From JAXIHJ01 sp034189755 (GTDB lineage Bacteria; Planctomycetota; Phycisphaerae; SM23-33): a stretch of 20,679 nt of DNA. Location of the stretch: contig JAXIHJ010000088.1 of NCBI GenBank assembly GCA_034189755.1, positions 1 to 20,679 of the forward strand. The letters are read 5' to 3'. A program made the position numbers and the translations under genes. Every line of letters begins with the position of its first letter. Position 1 is the first letter of the stretch. This document shows positions 1-7,074 of the stretch, one piece after another. A model generated the notes under the pieces. It was not told the origin of the DNA. It searched no databases and saw nothing but the letters and a program-made list of their open reading frames with translations.

Positions 1-93
1 GTTGGGGGGCCTTCCCGGAGGGTGGAAACGGCGTGTGCAAGCATTGCCATACCGGTTATATCTTTGGCCGTACGGTAGTAATAGCTGCCGATT

Positions 94-2433
94 GTGGAGT
101 TTGAAGCAATTTCCCTGACCCAGTTGTCGGCGTTGGAATTGACTATCGAAAGCGGCAGCTTCATGCAGCTTGTTGCCGCCTCTACGCCCGGCCGAAGCTG
201 GGATATCGCCCTTACCAGCGGCGATCCGTACTTTGACGAGAACCACTTCATACGGGTCGAGCCCGGCCAAAGCATCGCGTATCTGCAAAGGTATGCTCGT
301 AACGGCCAGGGCTACGAGACAATCGCAGATGTAACGGTTTTGGGCAACTGGGTTTATGGCGGGCCAGACGACGCCTACGAGGAAAACGACAGCCGCGCTG
401 AGGCGTACGACCTGTCCGACCATCAGGCGACGTGGCTGTCGAACCTGGACGGGCCGGGCATTCAGGCGGACCAGGACTGGTATGAAATTTTCGTTCCGGC
501 CGGCCAGGAGCGGGTGTTTGTTGACTGCCGTTTCGACCATCTAATGGGCGACATCGACATTGGACTATACGATTCGGCCGGGAACCTGCTGGACGGCTCC
601 TACAGTTTTTCAGACGACGAATACATCGACTACGTCGTCCCCGGCAGCGGCGCGTATTTCGTCCGTGTTGCGTACAGCGACTGGGGCAACGAGTACGACC
701 TGTGGTGGGATGTCCAGGGGCCGCCGGATCCGCCGGTAGCCAATGATGATGCCGCGACGCTGGCCGAGGACTCAGGCCCGTTCGCAGTCGATGTTCTGGC
801 CAACGACGTGGATTCGTCCGATCCTTCCGAACCGCTGGCCGTAGTCAGTGCATGGGGCGCCGAGCACGGCTTCGTGCAAGTCGCCAATGGCGGCAGCTCC
901 GTGAGCTATAGGCCATATGCCGATTTCAACGGCTTTGACAGTTTCACCTATACGATCATGCAGAACGGCCAAACGGATACCGCCACGGTGTTTGTCGAAG
1001 TAACGCCGGTCAATGACGCGCCGACAGCCTGGGGCCAGGACGTCGCCACGGACATGGACCAAAGCGTGGACATCCCGCTGGCGGCTGACGACCCGGAAAC
1101 TCCATATTCGGACCTGGTCTTCGACATCACCCAACCGCCGGCACACGGCACGCTGACCGAGATCGGTCCGGGCCAGTATAGCTACGAGCCTGACGCCGGC
1201 TATATCGGGCCGGACAGCTTCACCTACACCGTTACGGACGACGGCGACCCGGCAGGCTCGGGCGAAGGCGCCGCTGACAGCGGACCGGCTGTGGTCAACG
1301 TGCAGGTCGGCCGGCGCGTCGACCTGGACGCCAGAGGCCAGGTAACCTTCGAAGACAGCAACGGCAACTTGGTGACGGTCCGACTGAGAGGCGAAGGTAC
1401 GGGCTATCTGCTCTTCGCTCACGACGGGCCTTGCGACGTGGGCCGAATCGTCCTGAACGGAACGAATGAAGACTCTTCGCTGTTTATCACCATCAGGGGC
1501 CGAGGCGCTGAAACGACCGTTGTGGACATACTGGTTAACGGGTCGCTGCAGAACCTTCAGGGCAGTTGTGTCAATCTGCTCGGCGACGTTACTGTAACGG
1601 GCAGCCTGGCCAAGCTGGTTCTGGCCGACGTGGCCGATCAGCACGTCATCACGATAGGCCCGCGGCCTGTCGACGATATCACAACAACACTGACGATGCA
1701 GTTCCGGCGGGTGGAGGATACGTCCGTTTTCAGCCAGACGCCGCTTGGTATCGTTACGGCCATCGACTGGCAGGACAACGACGAGACACGTGATGTGATT
1801 GAGGCGGCCTCTCTGGACATGCTGCGCATCCAGGGCCGTCGGGCCAGGCCGTGGCAGGACGTTCCGGCGGTTGCAGGCGATTTCGGTGCTGATTTGATCC
1901 TTCAGACTCTCGGCACCGCAAGGATCGCCGCGGACATGGTCGATTGCCTTTGGGAGATCGCCGGTGGGATGGGCAACCTGACCGTCAACGGCACGGCCCG
2001 CGACAATACGGTTCGCACTGCTGGCAGCATGGGCAACCTGGTCTTCGGCGCGGTCGAGAATAGTGACTTTTTGGCCGGCTGCGCAGAAGGCGTTGGCCGT
2101 CATGCTGAAGCCCGGGAAGATTTTGTCAACCTGCTGGCCGGGATCAATCTGGTCAGAATCAGGGGCTTCAGGATGCCCTGGGGCGCGCCGAGGCCACGGC
2201 TTGTGACCAACAGCAACTTCTCAGCCGCGACGTTTGGAAACGTTCGGCTGATGAACGTTGACTACGACAACGGAGGCGATGCGTTCGGCCTGTTCGCATG
2301 CGACCTAGGCCCCGGACGGGAGATTCAATCCGTCCGCCACAGGGACACCGAAGACGCAAGCCAGAACTGGAACTGGCCGCCGGCGGGTGGCGAAGTCTTT
2401 GACCATCCCGACCTGGCCATCGAAATTATCTGA
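94..2433 (+). CDS. Large surface protein: PPC-like domain, two cadherin-like repeats, C-terminal planctomycete module
   Basis: A 779-residue protein with extracellular-type domains. Residues about 92-207 look like a bacterial pre-peptidase C-terminal (PPC) domain, with the pattern 'EENDS...DWYEI...GDIDIGLYD...YFVRV'. Residues about 215-405 hold two cadherin-like/tandem-95 repeats, each ending in a 'DSFTYT' strand and joined by 'VNDAP'. Residues about 409-779 form a long beta-rich module with 'VRLMNVDYDNGG' near its end, which is also found at the C-terminus of the C11 peptidase at 15419-19171. The start is doubtful. It is a GTG with no ribosome binding site, three stop codons in a row sit just upstream in frame (76-84), and there is no signal peptide or LEPRLLL motif. 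Either the true 5' end is frameshifted or lost, or the gene is decaying. The domain calls are fairly safe; the role (adhesion or matrix) is inference. Confidence 0.75.
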   Translation: MEFEAISLTQLSALELTIESGSFMQLVAASTPGRSWDIALTSGDPYFDENHFIRVEPGQSIAYLQRYARNGQGYETIADVTVLGNWVYGGPDDAYEENDSRAEAYDLSDHQATWLSNLDGPGIQADQDWYEIFVPAGQERVFVDCRFDHLMGDIDIGLYDSAGNLLDGSYSFSDDEYIDYVVPGSGAYFVRVAYSDWGNEYDLWWDVQGPPDPPVANDDAATLAEDSGPFAVDVLANDVDSSDPSEPLAVVSAWGAEHGFVQVANGGSSVSYRPYADFNGFDSFTYTIMQNGQTDTATVFVEVTPVNDAPTAWGQDVATDMDQSVDIPLAADDPETPYSDLVFDITQPPAHGTLTEIGPGQYSYEPDAGYIGPDSFTYTVTDDGDPAGSGEGAADSGPAVVNVQVGRRVDLDARGQVTFEDSNGNLVTVRLRGEGTGYLLFAHDGPCDVGRIVLNGTNEDSSLFITIRGRGAETTVVDILVNGSLQNLQGSCVNLLGDVTVTGSLAKLVLADVADQHVITIGPRPVDDITTTLTMQFRRVEDTSVFSQTPLGIVTAIDWQDNDETRDVIEAASLDMLRIQGRRARPWQDVPAVAGDFGADLILQTLGTARIAADMVDCLWEIAGGMGNLTVNGTARDNTVRTAGSMGNLVFGAVENSDFLAGCAEGVGRHAEAREDFVNLLAGINLVRIRGFRMPWGAPRPRLVTNSNFSAATFGNVRLMNVDYDNGGDAFGLFACDLGPGREIQSVRHRDTEDASQNWNWPPAGGEVFDHPDLAIEII

Positions 2434-2455
2434 ATCCAAAACGAGCGGCCCGGGC

Positions 2456-2480
2456 GGAAAAAGCTCACGGAAAGCTTTCC
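2456..2480. repeat. Inverted repeat between surface protein and radical SAM gene
   Basis: GGAAAAGCT and AGCTTTCC form an 8-bp stem with one bulged A, in the 80-nt gap after the surface protein gene. There is no T-run after it, so it is at best a weak terminator or mRNA-end structure. Confidence 0.35.
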
Positions 2481-2513
2481 ATCGGCTATGGGGGTCTGCT
2501 ATATTCAAGCATT

Positions 2514-3950
2514 ATGCGTATCGCTTTGGTCAACCCGATTGCGCGCCAATGTGAAGGCTACCACACCATCGGCACGCACATTCCCCAACTCGGCCTACAG
2601 GTGCTGGCCCGTCTGGTGCCCGGTGAGCATGAGGTGGATATCATCGACGAAATCTTCGGGCTTGACCGCACGGAGAGCCTGCTGACGCCGGACCGCTACG
2701 ACCTGGTGGGGATGACGGCCTACACCAGCGGCGCGACGCGGGCGTACGAGCTGGCCAAGCTCTGTCGCGACAAGGGCATTCCCTGCATCATGGGCGGGCC
2801 TCACGCCTCGCCCATGGCCCAGGAGGCTGAGGAGCATTTTGATTCGGTGGCTGTGGGCGAATGCGACGAAATTTGGCCTGAGATTATCGCCGACGCCGCG
2901 GCGGGCAAGCTTCGGCCGCGCTACGAGGGGCGGCTGGCCGACCTGTCGGCCGGCTACGGCGCCGCGGCGCAATGGCTCCAGCCGGTAAACGGACGGTACG
3001 ACGTCGGATGCATTCAGACCTCGCGCGGCTGCCCGTGCGGCTGCGAGTATTGCAGTGTAACGCGCTTCAACGGCAAGGAGATACGCCGCAGGCCGATCGC
3101 GGACATCATTGAGGAATGGAACAGCACTGACAAAAGGTTCCTGTTCGTGGTCGATGACAATTTTTACGGCGTCGGTCCGAAGCACGCGGAATGGGCCAAG
3201 GAGCTGCTGCGGGCGATTATCCGGCACGGCAAGAGGCGATTGTGGTTCAGCCAGACGACCATCAACATGGGCGCGGACATCGACGGACTTCGCCTGGCCT
3301 ACAAGGCCGGCTGCCGCGGCATGCTCGTCGGACTGGAGACCTTCAACCCCGAAAGCCTCAAGAAGTATCATAAGGGCCTGAACCGCGTGGACCGCTACCA
3401 GGAGCTGGTCGACGGGTTCCACCGTGCCGGGGTCGCCGTATTCGGCGGGTTCATCATCGGGGCGGATGAAGATAACGAAGACACTGTTGCCGAGACGGCG
3501 CTGAAGGCCGTCCAGCTCGGTGTGGACATCATCCAGATTACCAATCTCACACCGCTGCCCGGCACGGCGATGTACGACAGGTTTGCTAATGATGGCCGGC
3601 TTATCGCCTCGGATTACCCACGCGACTGGGAGCGGTACACGTTTATCGAAACCGTCTACGAGCCGAAGGGTATGTCGGCCCGGCGTCTGGACGAGACTAT
3701 TTGCGAGATGCACAAGGCCGCCGCCGAGGAGCCGTGGGTCTGGAAGCGAACACTCAAGACGCTCTGGCGAACGCGATCGCTGTCTACCGCGCTGTTTGTC
3801 CATGGAATGAACAAGGGCTGGGTCCGCCTGGCCAGGGGCCAGCTTCTCCGCGAGACAGAACGTTCCAGCTATGTCCCGACAGACAACCCGCGCGCGAAAA
3901 AACTCCGCAAGGCCTTTGCCTTCCGGTGCGGCCCGCTGGCTGGAGGCTAA
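2514..3950 (+). CDS. B12-binding domain radical SAM protein
   Basis: A 478-residue enzyme with an N-terminal Rossmann-like cobalamin-binding domain (about 1-135), including the typical 'MGGPHAS' loop (93-99). It is followed by a radical SAM barrel with the 4Fe-4S motif C173-xxx-C177-xx-C180. The later stretches 'GMLVGLET' and 'GGFIIGADED' are typical strands of this family. The C-terminal ~100 residues resemble the extension found in BchE/HpnP-like members. These enzymes cleave SAM and use cobalamin, often for methylation or ring chemistry; the substrate cannot be told here. ATG 2514 fits the start of the cobalamin domain ('MRIALVNP'), but no ribosome binding site precedes it. A TATATT hexamer lies only 8 nt upstream, so a leaderless mRNA is possible. 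The neighbours give no pathway clue. Confidence 0.88.
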   Translation: MRIALVNPIARQCEGYHTIGTHIPQLGLQVLARLVPGEHEVDIIDEIFGLDRTESLLTPDRYDLVGMTAYTSGATRAYELAKLCRDKGIPCIMGGPHASPMAQEAEEHFDSVAVGECDEIWPEIIADAAAGKLRPRYEGRLADLSAGYGAAAQWLQPVNGRYDVGCIQTSRGCPCGCEYCSVTRFNGKEIRRRPIADIIEEWNSTDKRFLFVVDDNFYGVGPKHAEWAKELLRAIIRHGKRRLWFSQTTINMGADIDGLRLAYKAGCRGMLVGLETFNPESLKKYHKGLNRVDRYQELVDGFHRAGVAVFGGFIIGADEDNEDTVAETALKAVQLGVDIIQITNLTPLPGTAMYDRFANDGRLIASDYPRDWERYTFIETVYEPKGMSARRLDETICEMHKAAAEEPWVWKRTLKTLWRTRSLSTALFVHGMNKGWVRLARGQLLRETERSSYVPTDNPRAKKLRKAFAFRCGPLAGG

Positions 3951-4080
3951 CTCGGCCGCTCCGACAAAACCTCACGTTGCCGCACCCGGCCAGTTCCCAA
4001 GACCGCTCCAAACGAGCCAGACCGGCTGATACTGTGGCAGGAAGGGGAAATAAATTTCGAATTTTTATGCTTTTACACCC

Positions 4081-4108
4081 TTGCAACACAGAATAATGGT
4101 ATTACAAT
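4081..4108 (+). promoter_or_regulatory. Predicted sigma70-type promoter for the pseudopilin operon
   Basis: TTGCAA (4081-4086), a 16-nt spacer and TACAAT (4103-4108) lie in an AT-rich gap 38 nt before the pseudopilin start. The -10 matches the consensus at 5 of 6 bases and the -35 at 4 of 6. The surrounding 195-nt gap holds no gene. Confidence 0.4.
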
Positions 4109-4127
4109 ATTCGCAGTTCGTAATATT
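4101..4127. promoter_or_regulatory. Inverted repeat overlapping the predicted -10, possible operator
   Basis: ATTAC (4101-4105) pairs with GTAAT (4120-4124). AATATTCG (4106-4113) is mirrored by CG-T-AATATT (4119-4127). The dyad overlaps the predicted -10 box, which is where a repressor site could lie. No regulator is known for it. Confidence 0.25.
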
Positions 4128-4131
4128 CATT

Positions 4132-4137
4132 AAGGAA
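4132..4137 (+). promoter_or_regulatory. Ribosome binding site deciding the GTG start of the pseudopilin
   Basis: AAGGAA lies 8 nt before GTG 4146. The alternative ATG at 4188 has no such site, which favours the GTG start. Confidence 0.5.
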
Positions 4138-4145
4138 TCCAGATC

Positions 4146-4880
4146 GTGTCTTCTCACAATTTACCGTCTCATCGACAAAAAGCCGGCATGTTCACGAACG
4201 GTCTTCGTACTGTGCTGCTGGGTTCCGCCTTCAGCAGGGGTTGGCCCGGGGTGTCCGGATTTTCCCTGCTCGAGCTGCTGACGGTTATTACGACGGTGAC
4301 GATCCTGGTATGTGTCGTTGTGCCGTCGTTAGGCAGGGCTGGGGAATATACCAGGAAAGAAATCTGTGCGACTCATCTTCGGCAGTTGGGCGTAGCACTG
4401 AGGATGTATGCCACTGAGGACGAAGGGTGGTATCCCGTTGAAGAACTATGTGGTAATCCGCACTGTGCGCTCGTAGGAGGATTGTACCCTCGTTACGTGG
4501 ACAATCGCGGTCTGTTTTACTGTCCCAGCGCCGACCAGGTGGAGCCTTACGCCCAGAGCGACGAGTTTGGAGGTCCCGGCGGTGATTCTGTGATAGACAC
4601 CGACGATAATTGGCAGCGGCATTACATCACATATAAGTATTTTTCAGTAACCCGGCGGGACACACGCATGCCGCTTCCCCTGAAGCTGTCGGATTACCCC
4701 CATCTCCTGAAGGATGACTGTCCCTCCCAGCGATGGCTTATGAGTGACTGGGTTCGCAAGGACGTTCCTGTTTTCCCGCACTACCAGAAAGGCGGATGGG
4801 GCGGCGGCCGGAACGTGCTCTTTGCCGATACGAGCGTTCGTTTTGTACGGCATCAGACCCCTTACGCATTTGGAGACTAG
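4146..4880 (+). CDS. Type II pseudopilin-like protein with prepilin cleavage site
   Basis: A 244-residue protein with a prepilin peptidase site, G38|FSLLELLTVI, followed by one hydrophobic helix (39-60). Glutamate E43 is at the expected +5 position of the mature form. Then comes 'CATHLRQLGVALRMYATEDEGWYP', the pattern seen after the helix in many planctomycete pseudopilins (quoted in short: CATHLRQLG, then MYATEDEG). The C-terminus 'LFADTSVRFVR' matches the end motif of the same group. It is probably inserted in the inner membrane and processed by a prepilin peptidase; planctomycetes carry many such proteins and their exact role is unclear. The leader is long at 38 residues; starting at ATG 4188 would shorten it to 24. 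The stop is 2 nt before the next gene, so the two are probably co-transcribed. Confidence 0.82.
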   Translation: MSSHNLPSHRQKAGMFTNGLRTVLLGSAFSRGWPGVSGFSLLELLTVITTVTILVCVVVPSLGRAGEYTRKEICATHLRQLGVALRMYATEDEGWYPVEELCGNPHCALVGGLYPRYVDNRGLFYCPSADQVEPYAQSDEFGGPGGDSVIDTDDNWQRHYITYKYFSVTRRDTRMPLPLKLSDYPHLLKDDCPSQRWLMSDWVRKDVPVFPHYQKGGWGGGRNVLFADTSVRFVRHQTPYAFGD

Positions 4881-4882
4881 AA

Positions 4883-5500
4883 ATGACACGAGCAAGAATC
4901 TTGAACCTGAGGCGAACGATGTTCCGGGATGTTGTTGCCGACAGGGGCCTTATGACCTGGCGGGAGTTGATGCTGGCAGTGGCCGCCGGCGTCGCCTCTG
5001 CCGCCATTGGGCAGCTTATGGGCAGGACGGTCCATACGATCTGGCCGATTCCGGCCTCAGGTTCGATCGCCGTGGCGCTACCTCGCGCGGTTATCCTACT
5101 GATAGTTTTGCTTCGCGTTCGCCACTTCGGCGCATTGACCGCCGCCGGCGTAGCCGAGCTAAGCGCGAAGTTGGCTATTTGTTCGGGCGCCCTGATGCCT
5201 TGGTCTGTTGTGGTGCCGCTGCTGGCGAATTTTGCGGGGGATGTGCTCTGGGCCGGTCTGCGGCAAATACCCGGGCGCAGGATGCGCCTGATGCTGACCG
5301 GCTGCGGCCTATGCACCGCAAGGGCGATGATAGCCCTGCTTTTCTGGGGCCTTGCGGGGATGCCGCTTGCAAAGCCCCTGCCGGAACATCTGCTTGCGAT
5401 GTTGAGTTGCATTGTTGTCGTTAATGCCGTTCTCGGCGCGATTGCAGGGCTGCTGGTCAGCGGGTTGATGAAGCCGGCGCAGCCGGGTGACAAGGAATGA
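4883..5500 (+). CDS. ECF transporter S-component-like membrane protein
   Basis: A 205-residue integral membrane protein with about five hydrophobic segments. ATG 4883 is chosen because GGAG (4872-4875) lies 7 nt before it, inside the end of the pseudopilin gene, which suggests translational coupling. The pattern 'PIPASGSIAVALPRAVILL', 'RHFGALTAAGVAEL' and 'NAVLGAIAGLLV' (pieces of the protein) resembles substrate-binding S components of energy-coupling factor transporters for vitamins or metals. No ATPase (EcfA) or T-component gene is in the window, so it would rely on a shared ECF module elsewhere or have another role. It overlaps the next gene by 4 nt (ATGA), which supports an operon. The family call is by general pattern only; the substrate is unknown. 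Confidence 0.55.
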   Translation: MTRARILNLRRTMFRDVVADRGLMTWRELMLAVAAGVASAAIGQLMGRTVHTIWPIPASGSIAVALPRAVILLIVLLRVRHFGALTAAGVAELSAKLAICSGALMPWSVVVPLLANFAGDVLWAGLRQIPGRRMRLMLTGCGLCTARAMIALLFWGLAGMPLAKPLPEHLLAMLSCIVVVNAVLGAIAGLLVSGLMKPAQPGDKE

Positions 5501-6066
5501 CAACCACAGCAAATAAACCGAATGCGGTAGCAGCACCGGAGCCGTTGACGGTCCGTCCGATCGGGTACGTGCAGTCTGACTACGCCCAGCCTGACGATGT
5601 CCCACATACGCACAATGGGTGGACGGCGGACGTTTCGCATATCCGCCTTTTGTCTAAACATGCCGCCGGGCTTGGCGGATTAAAGGGCTATTCCCACATG
5701 ATCGTCCTGTTCTGGGTGCACCGCGCGAAAGACTGGCATATGCCCAAAAACCATCGAAAACCTCGTGGTGTGAAGGTCTTTGCTACGCGGATGCCCGTTC
5801 GCCCCAATCCCATCGGGATGTCGGTCGTAGAGTTGCTGGATTTTTCGCCCCGCAACGGGAAGATTACCGTCAGGGGTCTGGATGCTCTGGACGGTACGCC
5901 CGTGCTCGATATCAAGCCCTACATTTCCAATTTCGACAGCTATGCTGAAGCGCGTGTACCGTCATGGGTAACGCGACACCTTAACAGCCATTTTCATTCC
6001 GGTGCACACAAACATGCTCATGAGCACCATGAAACTTCTGCTGGCTACTGTCGGACCGAGGGATGA
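5497..6066 (+). CDS. trmO: TrmO/TsaA-family SAM-dependent methyltransferase with His-rich tail
   Basis: A 189-residue protein of the TsaA/YaeB/TrmO family. Diagnostic stretches are 'GYSHMIVLFWVHR' (64-76), 'FATRMPVRPNPIG' (95-107) and 'LDALDGTPVLDIKPY' (128-142). In E. coli the family member TrmO uses SAM to N6-methylate t6A at position 37 of threonine tRNAs. Here the domain is followed by a tail with 8 histidines in 18 residues (161-178), suited to binding Ni, Co or Zn. The E. coli protein has an extra C-terminal domain that this one lacks. It overlaps the upstream membrane-protein gene by 4 nt, so the pseudopilin, ECF-S-like protein and this gene probably share one mRNA. The tail and neighbours allow a metal-linked role instead of tRNA modification; that is inference. 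Confidence 0.85.
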   Translation: MTTTANKPNAVAAPEPLTVRPIGYVQSDYAQPDDVPHTHNGWTADVSHIRLLSKHAAGLGGLKGYSHMIVLFWVHRAKDWHMPKNHRKPRGVKVFATRMPVRPNPIGMSVVELLDFSPRNGKITVRGLDALDGTPVLDIKPYISNFDSYAEARVPSWVTRHLNSHFHSGAHKHAHEHHETSAGYCRTEG

Positions 6067-6087
6067 AAACAGATAAATTACAGGAGA

Positions 6088-6104
6088 GCCGCCGGATGTG
6101 CGGC
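6088..6104 (+). repeat. Hairpin between trmO-like gene and PEP-CTERM gene
   Basis: GCCGC (6088-6092) pairs with GCGGC (6100-6104) around a 7-nt loop; a T5 run follows 6 nt later (6111-6115). It could be a weak terminator of the operon or a leader structure of the next gene. The short stem and offset T-run keep confidence low. Confidence 0.35.
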
Positions 6105-6126
6105 AACCGCTTTTTGGAAGATAAAG

Positions 6127-6133
6127 AAGGAGG
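6127..6133 (+). promoter_or_regulatory. Strong ribosome binding site of the PEP-CTERM gene
   Basis: AAGGAGG lies 8 nt before ATG 6142. It is the only near-perfect Shine-Dalgarno in the window and suggests a well-translated product. Confidence 0.75.
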
Positions 6134-6141
6134 CTCAACAA

Positions 6142-7074
6142 ATGCAAAAGCTCTGCTCATGTGTGATTTGTGTTTTGCTGTCTGTCTTATCCGCTGCTAC
6201 GTCGGGCGAAACGGTAACGTTTTCGCTAATGGCACATAAGGACAATGTACAACAGTTGCCGCAGCCGAAAGGCCAAGTTGGCACTGGGGGCGATCATCTG
6301 CTGCAAACTGCCGACGACATAACAGGCCAGACGTTTAACCCCGATGGCTGCTGGAGCTTCAATTTTACGAATCCGGTCGGCGTACTCGAACCGGACTATC
6401 CAGCGGGCTACGTCGAGGGTATTCATTCGATGACCGGCTCTGTTGTGCTGAATATGGACTTGGTGGGGGGCGGAGCGGTGGGTATCGACTCATTGGCTTT
6501 TGACGGATATGTCGCTCCCCAAAAACCCATTGCCCGCCAGCGGATGATCAATCCCGGTGATCCTGCGACTGACGGGAATCACGGCCCGGTGGACGGCCTG
6601 CCCAACAGCGGATCATATACAGCCGATGCCGCGTCAAACTGGAATTTCGCCGCGACCTTCGATTGGTGCTACGACACGCCCTTTGCGGGGTCGGGCACTA
6701 TCGACATGACGTTCAATAATTACCAGTGGAGCGGTTTCATAATTCCGGTCAGCGAGTTGACTCCGGCCGGCATGGCAGCCACTACGCTTGACGACCCGTT
6801 GGGTTACTTCGGCGGAACGTCACAAGACTTTGAATCGTGGTTGTTGGATGAGGTGGCCGCCAGGCTTCCTGCCGGGGCCCAATATCTCCTCTTCACCCAA
6901 GGCGAAGCGCAGCCAAACTGGACGCATCCGATGATGGGCATGACCACCGACGGCATCGTCGGCGAAACGATCGTGGCCTACGCGGTTCCGGAGCCTTCGA
7001 CCGTACTGTTCTTTGTCGCCGGCCTTTACGGCCTGGCTGCAGTGCGCCGTAGCCTTAGAGGCCGAGATGAATAG
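6142..7074 (+). CDS. PEP-CTERM sorting domain protein
   Basis: A 310-residue exported protein. Residues 1-21 are a Sec signal peptide ('VICVLLSVLSAATSG'). The C-terminus is a PEP-CTERM anchor: 'VPEPSTVLFF', a hydrophobic stretch, then 'RRSLRGRDE'. In known systems this signal is cut by an exosortase and the protein is moved to the cell surface or matrix; no exosortase gene is in this window. The middle part has many G, N and D residues and a 'FNNYQWSGF' strand, as in beta-rich PEP-CTERM proteins, and I do not recognise a further domain. Its strong ribosome binding site points to high expression. The 3' end overlaps the end of the convergent transporter gene by 20 bp. Confidence 0.85.
   Translation: MQKLCSCVICVLLSVLSAATSGETVTFSLMAHKDNVQQLPQPKGQVGTGGDHLLQTADDITGQTFNPDGCWSFNFTNPVGVLEPDYPAGYVEGIHSMTGSVVLNMDLVGGGAVGIDSLAFDGYVAPQKPIARQRMINPGDPATDGNHGPVDGLPNSGSYTADAASNWNFAATFDWCYDTPFAGSGTIDMTFNNYQWSGFIIPVSELTPAGMAATTLDDPLGYFGGTSQDFESWLLDEVAARLPAGAQYLLFTQGEAQPNWTHPMMGMTTDGIVGETIVAYAVPEPSTVLFFVAGLYGLAAVRRSLRGRDE

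Noticed and set aside
3..104. Short open frame with a CxxC and 'TGYIFGRT' stretch, like the zinc motif near the end of GspE/PilB ATPases
   Set aside because: Only 33 residues are visible, spacing is off by one residue, and it stops too early; it may instead be the frameshifted 5' part of the gene at 94.
772..2103. Long antisense open frame of 443 codons
   Set aside because: It lies opposite a gene with clear domains, has no recognisable motif, and arises from GC-rich codon use.
2595..3803. Long antisense open frame of 402 codons
   Set aside because: It is opposite the radical SAM gene, whose catalytic motifs are intact; shadow frame.
6076..6120. Possible cobalamin riboswitch before the PEP-CTERM gene, from a CAGGAGAGCCGCC stretch resembling a B12 box
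   Set aside because: The other conserved parts of the riboswitch would have to lie upstream inside the trmO-like coding region and are not there; the stretch is probably chance plus a simple hairpin.
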